Below, piece by piece: positions 43,265-51,684 of a stretch of 64,000 nucleotides of DNA; within the stretch, counting starts at the first letter, position 1; each line of letters begins with the position of its first letter. A model generated the notes under the pieces. The model searched no databases and was not told the origin of the DNA. It saw only the letters and a list, made by a program, of their open reading frames with translations. Where the stretch lies: assembly GCF_020073745.1 (NCBI RefSeq), contig NZ_JAIRAU010000057.1:370620-434619 (forward strand). The letters run 5' to 3'. This DNA comes from Nannocystis pusilla. GTDB lineage: Bacteria > Myxococcota_A > Polyangia > Nannocystales > Nannocystaceae. The position numbers and the translations under genes were made by a program.

Positions 43265-44248
43265 TCACAGACACACCGAGCCGATCAGCGCGCCGGTGTC
43301 GAGGTCGGCGGCGGGCTCGGTGCACGTGCCGCCGTTGCAGTCGTTGTCGGAGTTGCACTCGCCGCAGATCCCGAGCTTGAGCAGGCCCATGATCGAGGCC
43401 TGACCGCAGAAGCCCGAGGCGCAGGCCAGGTCGCCCGAGCCGTCGAAGTCGCAGCCGCTGTTGTTCGGCACCGAGCCCGGGGCGCGGCAGGACTTCTGCC
43501 CGCCGAAATCGCCGAGGTCGTAGTCGGGCGTGCAGTGCGGCGCTTGCGGCGGACAGTCGGCGTCGGTGTCGCAGGCGCCGCAGGTGGCGACGGTGATGAT
43601 GCCGGGCACCTCGTAGACCTCGCTGCAGTGCGGGGCCATGGGGTTGTTGCACGCGGCGTCGCTCTCGCAGCCGTCGCCGGGCTGGCCGAGGTTGCAGACC
43701 GCACCGACCCCGGCGATCGGGTTGGGCACGGTGCAGCCGCCGCTCGGACAGTCGGCGTCCGCGAGGCACTCGCTGCAGAAGCCGCCGAGCGCGGGGACGA
43801 CGAAGCAGGTGTCCGAGGCGCAGCCGCAGCCGCTGGAGTCGGTGCACGGGGAGTTCTGCGGCTGATCGGGCGGATCCTGGCAGAACTGACCGGTGGTGAA
43901 GTCAGTGTCGCTGATGCCGGTGGTGAAGTCGGTGCCGACGCCGGTGGTGACGGTCGAGACGGTGCCCGGGACGGTGTCGCTGTTGGAGCCGTCGGTCGCG
44001 GTCTCGGGGTCGAACGTGGTCGGCTCGCTCGGGCTGGCCGAGGTGACGGTCTGCCCCGCGCCGGTGGTCAGCGTCTCGCCCGGCGTGGCCGAGGTCTGAC
44101 TGTGCCCCATCGACAGCGAGCCCTCGCTGCTCGCACCCTCACCGGTGCTGGTGCTGCTCTGGGTGTCGGAGTCGCTGTCGGTCCCGGACTTGGGGCTGCA
44201 CGCGATGAGCGCGAACGCGGAGAACCACAAAGAAAAGCGATAGGTCAT
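43265..44248 (-). CDS. Cysteine-rich lipoprotein with Ser/Thr-rich stalk
   Basis: 327 residues from the ATG at 44248. The signal and lipobox are SLWFSAFALIAC. Residues 20-125 form a Ser/Thr/Asp/Gly stalk (DSDSDTQSSTSTGEGASSEG; TVSTVTTGVGTDFTTGISDT). After this, about 28 cysteines occur in EGF-like or 'CxxDxDCP' modules: CGACDTDADCPPQAPHC, CSECLADADCPSGGC and CGECNSDNDCNGGTC. This is the classic surface-lipoprotein layout of Nannocystis-type myxobacteria. The role is probably structural or adhesive (inference). Disulfide formation could use the DsbA-like lipoprotein at 38110. Confidence 0.85.
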   Translation of the reverse strand: MTYRFSLWFSAFALIACSPKSGTDSDSDTQSSTSTGEGASSEGSLSMGHSQTSATPGETLTTGAGQTVTSASPSEPTTFDPETATDGSNSDTVPGTVSTVTTGVGTDFTTGISDTDFTTGQFCQDPPDQPQNSPCTDSSGCGCASDTCFVVPALGGFCSECLADADCPSGGCTVPNPIAGVGAVCNLGQPGDGCESDAACNNPMAPHCSEVYEVPGIITVATCGACDTDADCPPQAPHCTPDYDLGDFGGQKSCRAPGSVPNNSGCDFDGSGDLACASGFCGQASIMGLLKLGICGECNSDNDCNGGTCTEPAADLDTGALIGSVCL

Positions 44249-44298
44249 GTTCGGTAGTATACGCGGCCTGCGCCGCGGGCCGCCGGGGAAGATCGAGC

Positions 44299-44322
44299 CA
44301 GATGTCCCGAGGGACATGTGCG
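44299..44322. repeat. Dispersed dyad TGTCC-CGAG-GGACA upstream of the Cys-rich lipoprotein
   Basis: Exact core at 44304-44317, extended on the right to GGACATGT, in the gap between two minus-strand genes. It lies 51 bases upstream of the lipoprotein start, so it could act as an operator or upstream terminator. A diverged copy (TGTTG-GAAG-GGACA) lies at 44452-44465 within the end of the next gene. Confidence 0.8.
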
Positions 44323-44413
44323 GGTCCGCCCGGGCCGGCAGCCCCCAACGAGCGCCGGTGTGCGGGGGCCGGCCTCGTCGCGAGGGCCGAAGCTGGAGCC
44401 GAACGGCGATCGG

Positions 44414-45169
44414 CTAGGGCAGCTCGAGCGGGAGGGCTGCACAATTCGACATGTTGGAAGGGACAGGCGCGTCCTGGCGCAGCAGCTCGGCGCCGGCGGC
44501 CGCGTAGACGCCGGCGGCGCGGACGAGGGCGGGCGGGGGCTCCTCGACGCCGGCGCCCGGCAGGCGCGCGGCCGGCACGAGGACCAGCGAGCGGTCGCAC
44601 AGGCGCGGCACGAGGGCCCACGGCGGGCCCTGGAGCGTGCTGTCCCCGAGGCCAGATCGACCGAACCACAGCGGCGCGAACACCAGCGGCGCGGGCTCGA
44701 CGTCGACCCGCGGCGACGGCGGCATGCCGGCGCCGATCCACGCCTCGGCGGCCAGCTCGCTGTCGGCCGAGGGGCGCACGGCGAGCAAGATCGGGCCCAG
44801 GACCGTGACCACGCCGGCCCAGCGGCACGGGTGACAGCCGGCGGGCGGCATCACCGGCACGGGGGCGCGCACGTGGGCCGGGGCCGCCTCGCCGCGCCCG
44901 AGCGGGCGCACCGCGAGCTCGCCGTCCTTCTCGAACAGCACCCAGGGACATGTCCGATCGGGCAGGTCCGCGGGCGCCCGCAGGGCGCCGGGCGGCAGCT
45001 CGGGCGGCGGCGGCGGCAGCTCGGGCAGCCAGGCGAGCGTGCCGGGCGGCGGCTCCTCGCAGGTCGGCTCCGGCGGGGCGGCCTCGACCGGAGCGACCGG
45101 CGCGGGCTCGCTGCTCGCGGGGGGATTACACGCCAGGGCGACCGTGAAGGCCGCGCGCCGGAGCGACAT
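44414..45169 (-). CDS. Proline-rich lipoprotein of unknown function
   Basis: 251 residues. A short signal with lipobox (AAFTVALAC) is followed by a Pro/Glu-rich stalk (VAPVEAAPPEPTCEEPPPGT; LPELPPPPPELPPGALRAP). A folded domain follows: CPWVLFEKDGELAVRPLGRG, VPVMPPAGCHPCRWAGVVTV and LVFAPLWFGRSGLGDSTLQG. CHPC could be redox-active. No family was recognised. Two diverged dyads lie in the coding sequence (44641-44654, 44953-44966). It lies 9 bases downstream of the 45179-45814 gene, probably in one transcript. Confidence 0.7.
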   Translation of the reverse strand: MSLRRAAFTVALACNPPASSEPAPVAPVEAAPPEPTCEEPPPGTLAWLPELPPPPPELPPGALRAPADLPDRTCPWVLFEKDGELAVRPLGRGEAAPAHVRAPVPVMPPAGCHPCRWAGVVTVLGPILLAVRPSADSELAAEAWIGAGMPPSPRVDVEPAPLVFAPLWFGRSGLGDSTLQGPPWALVPRLCDRSLVLVPAARLPGAGVEEPPPALVRAAGVYAAAGAELLRQDAPVPSNMSNCAALPLELP

Positions 45170-45178
45170 GGCCGCGGC

Positions 45179-45814
45179 TCAATTTCCGCGGGCGATCGAG
45201 GCCTGGATGCAGCCGGCCGTGTTGCGCTGCATGATGCCGCGCGGGTTGGCCCACGACTGCGCGTTCCAGATGGTCTTGTTGTCCTTGTCGATGCCGATGA
45301 CGTCGGACGGCAAGGTCAGCTTGGCGTAGGGGCGCTCGTTGTTGCTGCAGTCGGCGTAGGCCTCGAGCGGGCCGGGGCCCCACAGCAGCGTGCGGCCGCT
45401 GATCTTGCTGGTGTCGGTGACGCGGTAGGTCACCGTCATCTGGTAGATCGGGTTGGTGGGGGAGTCCTGCAGCGTCTGCGCGAACCCCTCGACCTCGCAG
45501 GCGACCAGCGGGTCGGCGACGCTCTCGGTGCACAGGCGGTCCTTCCACTCGGCGAACAGCGCCTCGCCTTCCTTGCCCGTCATCGCCTGCCCGCTGTTGG
45601 TCTTGGTGAAGTAGTTGATCAGGCACGGCTCGTACTTGAGGGTGACCTTGATCTTCGCGGTGCCGGCGAACGGGTCGGTGTCCTGATTCTCGGCCTGGAG
45701 CAGCTCCACACAGGTGAACCCGAACTTCTCCTCCTCGTCCTGTTCACAGGCGGAGAAGATGGCGGTGCTGGTGACGCAGAGGGCGAGGCCGGCGAAGAGC
45801 GGGAGGCGGGACAT
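45179..45814 (-). CDS. Lipoprotein of unknown function
   Basis: 211 residues from the ATG at 45814. The signal and lipobox are LALCVTSTAIFSAC. The mature protein is acidic near its N-terminus (EQDEEEKFGFTCVELLQAEN) and then beta-rich: AKIKVTLKYEPCLINYFTKT, PIYQMTVTYRVTDTSKISGR, LEAYADCSNNERPYAKLTLP and TAGCIQASIARGN. Six mature cysteines could pair. Codon use is less GC-rich than the neighbours. No family was recognised. Confidence 0.75.
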   Translation of the reverse strand: MSRLPLFAGLALCVTSTAIFSACEQDEEEKFGFTCVELLQAENQDTDPFAGTAKIKVTLKYEPCLINYFTKTNSGQAMTGKEGEALFAEWKDRLCTESVADPLVACEVEGFAQTLQDSPTNPIYQMTVTYRVTDTSKISGRTLLWGPGPLEAYADCSNNERPYAKLTLPSDVIGIDKDNKTIWNAQSWANPRGIMQRNTAGCIQASIARGN

Positions 45815-45995
45815 CGGCGCCAGTGTTGCAAACCCGAGCGGCGGCTCGCAAGCACGTTCGCGGCAGGTCCGAAAGGCCGCTCGCAGGTGCGCGGCGCCGG
45901 CTGCGCATCGGCCTGGACGGCGTATGCGGGGCGGTTTGCCTGTGACGGGCATCACCAGGTCGCCGAGACTCGCGTGCTAGCGTCGCCGGCGCCTC

Positions 45996-47915
45996 ATGAC
46001 GGCTCCGGCGGCGAAATCGACGCTCCACGAGCGGCTGGCTGCGGCGCAGGCCCGGGTCTTCGCGCGCTCCGCCGTATGGCGGCAGCGGGCGGCGGTGAGC
46101 GGGTCTGCGAGCGCCGAGCCGAGGTGGTCCCTGGGTGTCCCCGACATCAGCCTCGCGTGCGAGGTGCTGCTGGCCGACCGCCTGTTCCACGACCTCGAGC
46201 CCGAGGAGGCGGCCGGCCTGGCGCGGTGGATCCGCGCCAACCAGCAGCCCTCGGGGGCGTGGCACCTGCCCGGCGGCGGGCCCGATCTCTCGCTCACGGT
46301 GTTCGGCTGGTGGGCGCTCGTCGAGGCCGGCGAGGACCCCTCGGCCGAGCACCTGGTGCGCGCGCGCCGGGTGGTCCACGAGCTCGGCGGGGCCCAGCGG
46401 GCCAACGCAGCGGTGCGCATGTGGCTGGCGATGGCCGACGCGATCCCGTGGAGCTGGGTGCCGACGTTCCCGGCCGAGCTGTGGCTGCTGCCGGCGTGGG
46501 CGATCCTGTCGCCGAGCCGGGTGGCGCCGTGGGGCCGCGGGGTGATGACGCCGTACCTGCTGCTGTCGCGCGCGCCGGCGCGGGTGCACCTGAGCGACGC
46601 GCGGCCGCTGCTGCTCACGCGACCGGACGGCGAGCCGATCCTGCCGCGGCTGACCCAGCCGGGGCTGGCGGGAGATCTGCTGCAGAGCTTCGACCAGGCG
46701 GTCAAGGTGATCCGCAAGCTGCCGCGGGGGCCGGTGCTGACGGCGGCGCTGGCCCGGGTGCAGCGCTGGCTGCTCGACGCGCAGCAGCGCCACGGCGGGT
46801 GGTTCTCGGCCCAGCCGACGCTCCTCAGCCTGATGGCGCTGCGGGTGCTCGGGGCCAGCTTCGACGACCCGCGGATCCGCGAGGGCCTCGCCTACCTCCG
46901 GCGCGCCCGCGGGCGCACGCGCTTCGCCGGCGGGGCGATCGGCTCGACGGTGCACCTGGCCCAGGGGCAGGTGTGCGAGCCGCTGGCGACCACCGCCCGG
47001 CTCGCGCGGGTGGCCCTGGCCGCCGGCGACGCGGAGGCGGAGTCGCTGCTGACCTGGCTCTTGGACCAGGAGATCACGGAGCCCGGCGAGTGGCAGCTGC
47101 GGGTCAACGCGCCGGCCGGCGGCTGGCCGTACGAGCCCGGGGCCGACCGCTACGTCGACACGCTGTCGACCTGCGCGGTGCTCGACGCGCTGGCGGCGGC
47201 GCCGAAGACGTCGCCGCTGCAGACGCGGATCCGGGCGGCGGCGCGGCGGGCGGTCGAGGTGCTGCTGGCGATGCAGGAGCTCGACGGCGGGTTCTGCCGC
47301 TACGAGCGCGGCGAGTCCGACGTGTTCATGACCCGCTTCCCGATCCGCGACGTCGCGCTGCTGACCGCCGGCGACCCGAACGGCCCGGCGCGCGTGCGCG
47401 TGACCGCGATGGCGCTGCGCCAGCTGGCCCGGCTCGGCTTCCAGGCCGACGACGACCGGGTGGCCCGCGGGCTCGAGTTCCTGTGGAGGCGGGTCACGAT
47501 GGACCTGTCCTCGCGGACATCTGATGTGTCCTCGCGGACATCCGACTACATCGACGTGGCGACGCTGGCCGAGGTCGGCCAGTGCGCGGCGGCCCTGTGC
47601 CCGCCGACGCACCCGCTGCGCCAGACGGTGGAGCGCCAGCTCCGCGGGCGCCAGCGCGAGGACGGCAGCTTCGGCGCGCCGGTGCTGACGGCGCTGGCGG
47701 CCCAGGCCCTGATGGCGCTCGAGGGGGCGGCCTGCGTGCAGACGCAACGGGCGGTGCGCGAGCTGGTGCAGGCGATCGAGGCCGACACCGAGGACCTCGG
47801 CGGGGCCTGGTCGGAGGGCTTCGGGCTGTCGCCGGTGTGCCACGACCCGACCGCCGGGGTGCGCGAGGCGGCGCTGGCGCTCGACCAGTTCGTCGCGCTC
47901 GGCGGCAACCTCTGA
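45996..47915 (+). CDS. Squalene-hopene-cyclase-like protein with altered catalytic motif
   Basis: 639 residues, the length of squalene-hopene cyclases, with their blocks in order: NQQPSGAWHLPGGGPDLSLT, VPTFPAELWLLPAWAILSPS, LLDAQQRHGGWFSAQPTLLS with LMALRVLGASFDDPRI, NAPAGGWPYEPGADRYVD, and QELDGGFCRYERG and REDGSFG-type QW motifs. The DxDD protonation motif (PDVDDTA in cyclases) reads YVDTLSTC here. Asp388 remains, but the central acid and the following Asp are Leu and Ser. Class II cyclisation by the usual route is therefore doubtful. Near the C-terminus two tandem 7-codon units (LSSRTSD, VSSRTSD) are encoded by two dyads. A squalene-epoxidase-like gene follows after 39 bases. Confidence 0.8.
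   Translation: MTAPAAKSTLHERLAAAQARVFARSAVWRQRAAVSGSASAEPRWSLGVPDISLACEVLLADRLFHDLEPEEAAGLARWIRANQQPSGAWHLPGGGPDLSLTVFGWWALVEAGEDPSAEHLVRARRVVHELGGAQRANAAVRMWLAMADAIPWSWVPTFPAELWLLPAWAILSPSRVAPWGRGVMTPYLLLSRAPARVHLSDARPLLLTRPDGEPILPRLTQPGLAGDLLQSFDQAVKVIRKLPRGPVLTAALARVQRWLLDAQQRHGGWFSAQPTLLSLMALRVLGASFDDPRIREGLAYLRRARGRTRFAGGAIGSTVHLAQGQVCEPLATTARLARVALAAGDAEAESLLTWLLDQEITEPGEWQLRVNAPAGGWPYEPGADRYVDTLSTCAVLDALAAAPKTSPLQTRIRAAARRAVEVLLAMQELDGGFCRYERGESDVFMTRFPIRDVALLTAGDPNGPARVRVTAMALRQLARLGFQADDDRVARGLEFLWRRVTMDLSSRTSDVSSRTSDYIDVATLAEVGQCAAALCPPTHPLRQTVERQLRGRQREDGSFGAPVLTALAAQALMALEGAACVQTQRAVRELVQAIEADTEDLGGAWSEGFGLSPVCHDPTAGVREAALALDQFVALGGNL
47504..47543. repeat. Two exact dyads in tandem, 21-base period, within coding sequence
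   Basis: TGTCC-TCGC-GGACA occurs at 47506-47519 and 47527-47540, exactly 21 bases (seven codons) apart. They encode LSSRTSD VSSRTSD in the cyclase-like gene. This looks like duplication of one unit, in frame. Confidence 0.9.
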
Positions 47916-47954
47916 CCGGGTTCGCTCGGTCTGAAAGAACATGCGCGAAAGGAC

Positions 47955-49442
47955 ATGACCATGCAGCCAGATCAGAGCGAGGAGCGAGCGAGGCCGGCGG
48001 CGCGCTACGACGTCGTCATCATCGGCGCGGGCATGGCCGGCTGCGCGGTGGCCCAGGCGCTGGCGCTGGCCGACAAGGGCCGGCGGCGCAAGATCCTCGT
48101 CATCGACCGCCACAAGGGCTCGGCGCCGCGGTTCGCCGGCGAGTTCATCCACCCGCGCGGGGCCCAGGTGCTCGAGGACCTCGGCTTCTACGGCCCGCTC
48201 AAGGCGGCCGGCGCGGTCGACGTCGACGGCTTCACGGTGCGCGAGCGGGCCGAGGGCCGCTACGTCGAGCTGCCGTACGCCGACGTGGTCGGCCAGCGGC
48301 CGCAGGGCATCGCGGTGCACCACAAGACGCTGGTGCGGGTGATGCGGCAGGTGATCACGCGCCGGCCGCAGGTCGAGCTGCACGAGGGCTGGACGATCAA
48401 GTCGCTGGTGCGCGGGTTCGGCGAGCGCGTGCTCGGGGCGGTGCTCAGCGGGCCCGACGGCGAGGACGTCGAGGTGCGCGCCGACCTGGTCGTCGGCGCC
48501 GACGGCAAGGCGAGCCAGGTCCGCCGCCTCGCCGGCCAGCCCGACGACCGCCAGACGATCGGCTTCACGGCCGGGCTCGAATTGCGCGACGCGGCCGTCC
48601 CGGCGGCCACGTGGGGCAACATCGTGCTCGGGGCGTGGGGCCCGGTGCTGGTCTACCCGATCCACCAGGATTCGCAGGGTCTGACGTACCGGGTGACGCT
48701 CGACCTGCCGGCCCAGCTGCCGGCCAAGGGGGCCAAGCTCGGCGAGTTCCTGCTCGAGACGTTCATCCCCTACCTGCCGACCGCGCTCGGCGAGCAGCTG
48801 GCGGCGGCGATCGCCGGTCACAAGGGGCCGTTCGAGATGGCGCCGACGGTCAACCTGCCGGCCCCGCGCGCGAGCTCGCCGGGGCTGGTGCTGGTCGGCG
48901 ACGCGGCCGGCTGCTCGCACCCGATCACCGCCAGCGGGATGACGATGGGCCTGCGCGACGCGGAGGTGCTCGGCGAGCAGGCCAGGCTGCGCCAGTCGGC
49001 GTCGCTGCACGAGGCGTGGCTCGACGACGCGGCGGTCCGCCGCTACCGCGCGGTGCACGACCGCTACGTGCCGACCCGCCAGGCGCTGGCCGACGCGATC
49101 TACGAGGTGTTCCGCGGCGGCAACGAGGGGGCGCGGGCGATCCAGCGGGCGCTGTTCGACTACTGGGAGGCGAGCCACGAGTCGCGCGTGCGCTCGATGG
49201 CGCTGCTGTCGTGCGCGGAGGGCCGGCCCTCGGTGTTCCTCAGCGAGTACCTCAAGACGGCCCGCCACGCGCTCGAGACCAGCCTGGTGCCCCGACACGC
49301 GCGCGCGCTGCCGGCCCGCGACCGCCTGCGCCAGGTGACCGGCGCGGCGATGCTGGCCAGCAACAAGCTCGGGCTGGTGGCGCAGGTGATGTGGGCCCAG
49401 GTCCGTCCGTCGTGGCTGCCGCACCGCGAAGAGCAGGCCTGA
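47955..49442 (+). CDS. Squalene-epoxidase-like FAD monooxygenase
   Basis: 495 residues (ATG 47955, with an AAAGGA site; ATG 47961 is an alternative). The N-terminal FAD Rossmann motif is YDVVIIGAGMAGCAVAQALA. GEFIHPRGAQVLEDLGFYGP matches the GELLQPGG block of squalene epoxidases. ADLVVGADGKASQVRRLAG (DG motif) and VLVGDAAGCSHPITASGMTM (GD motif of the same family) follow. A C-terminal amphipathic region may bind membrane. It would oxygenate a lipid, perhaps an isoprenoid, using FAD and NAD(P)H. A diverged dyad (TGCGC-GAAA-GGACA, 47943-47956) overlaps the ribosome site and start codon. Confidence 0.85.
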   Translation: MTMQPDQSEERARPAARYDVVIIGAGMAGCAVAQALALADKGRRRKILVIDRHKGSAPRFAGEFIHPRGAQVLEDLGFYGPLKAAGAVDVDGFTVRERAEGRYVELPYADVVGQRPQGIAVHHKTLVRVMRQVITRRPQVELHEGWTIKSLVRGFGERVLGAVLSGPDGEDVEVRADLVVGADGKASQVRRLAGQPDDRQTIGFTAGLELRDAAVPAATWGNIVLGAWGPVLVYPIHQDSQGLTYRVTLDLPAQLPAKGAKLGEFLLETFIPYLPTALGEQLAAAIAGHKGPFEMAPTVNLPAPRASSPGLVLVGDAAGCSHPITASGMTMGLRDAEVLGEQARLRQSASLHEAWLDDAAVRRYRAVHDRYVPTRQALADAIYEVFRGGNEGARAIQRALFDYWEASHESRVRSMALLSCAEGRPSVFLSEYLKTARHALETSLVPRHARALPARDRLRQVTGAAMLASNKLGLVAQVMWAQVRPSWLPHREEQA

Positions 49443-49469
49443 GCGCGAGCGCGGCCGAGCGGGCCACGA

Positions 49470-49491
49470 GGATGTCCTCGGGGACAGGTGC
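49470..49491. repeat. Dispersed dyad TGTCC-TCGG-GGACA in a convergent gap
   Basis: Exact core at 49473-49486, extended on the right to GGACAGGT. It lies between the epoxidase-like gene and the convergent ABC exporter operon, so it could end transcription from both sides. Confidence 0.85.
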
Positions 49492-49563
49492 CCGGGTCGA
49501 TCGCACGGCATCGGTCGGTCCGGCGCTCACGGGACAGAACTGGTGCGGTCGGGCGCGAGCAGG

Positions 49564-51684
49564 TCACGGGTGGGCGATGACGAGGACGGCGCGGGCGCGC
49601 TCCAGGACGCAGCGCAGGGCCTGCTGCAGGGTGGCGGGGTCGAGGGCGGCGAAGCTCTCGTCGAGGACGACGAGGTCGACCGATTGCAGCAGGGCGCGGG
49701 CGATGAACAGGCGGCTGCGCTCGCCGTGCGACAGCTGCCAACCTGTCTCTCCGACCATCTGCTGCAGGCCGCTCGGCATGCGCTCCAGCAGCTCGCCGAG
49801 CCCGAGCTCGCGGCACACGGCGTCGGCCTCGGCGAGCTGCTGCTGCGTGGGAGGCCAGCCGCGGCCCATCAGCAGGTTGAAGGCGAGGGGGGCGGTGACG
49901 ATGTGGTTCTCGTGGAACTGCGGGGCGGCGGCGACGCGGCGGCGCCAGCCGACGAGGCCGAGCGTGGGGCGGTCGAGGCCGGCGAGCAGGACGAGGCCGG
50001 CGGTCGGCTCGCGCAGGCCGGCCACCAGCGCGCCGAGCGTCGACTTGCCGCCGCCCGAGCCGCCCTCGAGCAAGAGGCGGTCGCCGGCGGCGATGGCGAG
50101 GTCGACGTCGCGCAGGACCTGGCGCTCGCGCCCGGGGTAGCGGAAGCCGAGGCCGCGGGCGAGGACGATCGGCTGTCCTTCGGGTACTGGCGGAAAGGAC
50201 AGCATGAGGCCGTGCGCGCCGGCGTCGGCCGCCTCGGCGGCGCGCAGCATCGGCAGGGCCTGGCGCACGGCGACGCCGCAGCCGAGCAGGGCGATGGCGC
50301 CGGCGACGAAGGTGGCGAGGCCGCGCTGGGCCAGCAGGACGCCGCCGATCGCCGCGGCGATGGTGGCGGCCGGGGCCGAGCCGGCGACGAACGCGGGCAG
50401 CAGGGCGGCGAGGCCGAGCACGAGCCAGCCGCGCGGCAGGAGGGCGACCAGCAGCGACTCGCTGCGGTTGAGGTCGCGCTCGCGCGCGAGCACGCGGACG
50501 AGGCGGGCGTCGTCGTCGTCGTGCCAGCGCTCGCGGGCCTCCTGCGCGAGGCGGGTGCGATGGCCGACCATGGCCTCGACGAGGTGGTGGGTGAGCTCGC
50601 CGCGGGTGTCGGTCCAGGCGGTCAGGTGGAGGCCGGTGCGGGCCACGAGGGCGACGCCGAGCGCGGCCCAGGCGGCGAGCAGGACCAGGTGCAGGGCGGG
50701 CGCAGGGCCGAGGGCGAGGATCGGGACGGCGGCGGCGAACTCGAGCACGGCGACCAGCGAGACCAGGCCGCCGCGCAGGCCGAGCGACTCGACGGCCGAG
50801 GTCTCGAGCACGCGCCCGAGCAGCAGGCCCGCGCCCTCGCGGCGGGTCAGGTCGCCGGGCAGCGCCAGCGCCCCGACCAGCAGCCGGCGCTTCAGCAGCG
50901 CCCCCGCCGCGCGCAAGATCTCCCCGGCGATCGCCGCCTGTCCCATGCGACATGGCACGACGGTCAGGAGTAACAACAGCCACGCCTGCGACCAGCCGGC
51001 GTCGGTGCGTCCGGCGAACACGAGGCCCCCGATCAGCCACCAGGCGGCGATCATCAGCGCGAGCTCGGCGGCGTACAGCAGGGCGAGCGCGGCGGCGCGG
51101 GCGAGCAGGCCCTCGGCGCGCAGGAGGCGGAGCAGCGGGGCCGCGGGCGAGGTGCGCAGGATGAAGGCCCGGCCGACGCGCAGGACGCCGAGACGCTCGC
51201 GCAGGAGCAGCTCGACGGCCCGCTCGCGTCGCTGTCCGCGGAGACCTGTCCGATCGACCAGGACCTCTGCGCGGCCGCGCAGGGGGGCGAGGACGTGCTC
51301 GCAGACGGCCCGGCGGACGTCGTCGAGGGCGACGCGACGCGGGCGCAGGTCGGGGGCGAGGACGAGGAGGGTCCGCCGGCCGCCGCGCAGGAGGAGCAGC
51401 AGGGCGCGCCCGTCCGGGCCGACCCGCAGCAGGGCCGGGGCGGCCGTGCGCAGGAGGGCGTCGACGCCGGCGACGTCGGTGTCGACGGCCTCGGCCTCGA
51501 GGCCCAGGCCCGCGGCGGCGCCGGCCAACCAGCGCTCGATCGCTGCGTCGTCCGGATCGGCGAGCACGGCGGCCCCGGGCGCCCCGAGCTCGCGCAGGGC
51601 CGGCTGGAGCCCAGCCTGGACGGCGAGGGCGGTCAGCGCCTCGCCGGCGCGCTCGAGCGACCAGGTGAGGTCGATGAGGGTCAT
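49564..51684 (-). CDS. ABC exporter (permease-ATPase), second of a pair, peptidase-less
   Basis: 706 residues; the ATG at 51684 overlaps the TGA of the short frame upstream. An N-terminal region of about 170 residues resembles a degenerate C39-like domain without the catalytic Cys. The membrane domain spans about 190-460 (LLYAAELALMIAAWWLIGGL onward). The ATPase has Walker A GGSGGGKST, signature LSHGER, Walker B LVVLDES and switch His VIAHP. Paired with the C39 exporter and HlyD adaptor upstream, it matches the three-part layout of NHLM/NHLP-type bacteriocin export (peptidase-ABC, second ABC, HlyD). The Walker B ending in DES, with Ser instead of Pro, is normal. Confidence 0.85.
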   Translation of the reverse strand: MTLIDLTWSLERAGEALTALAVQAGLQPALRELGAPGAAVLADPDDAAIERWLAGAAAGLGLEAEAVDTDVAGVDALLRTAAPALLRVGPDGRALLLLLRGGRRTLLVLAPDLRPRRVALDDVRRAVCEHVLAPLRGRAEVLVDRTGLRGQRRERAVELLLRERLGVLRVGRAFILRTSPAAPLLRLLRAEGLLARAAALALLYAAELALMIAAWWLIGGLVFAGRTDAGWSQAWLLLLLTVVPCRMGQAAIAGEILRAAGALLKRRLLVGALALPGDLTRREGAGLLLGRVLETSAVESLGLRGGLVSLVAVLEFAAAVPILALGPAPALHLVLLAAWAALGVALVARTGLHLTAWTDTRGELTHHLVEAMVGHRTRLAQEARERWHDDDDARLVRVLARERDLNRSESLLVALLPRGWLVLGLAALLPAFVAGSAPAATIAAAIGGVLLAQRGLATFVAGAIALLGCGVAVRQALPMLRAAEAADAGAHGLMLSFPPVPEGQPIVLARGLGFRYPGRERQVLRDVDLAIAAGDRLLLEGGSGGGKSTLGALVAGLREPTAGLVLLAGLDRPTLGLVGWRRRVAAAPQFHENHIVTAPLAFNLLMGRGWPPTQQQLAEADAVCRELGLGELLERMPSGLQQMVGETGWQLSHGERSRLFIARALLQSVDLVVLDESFAALDPATLQQALRCVLERARAVLVIAHP

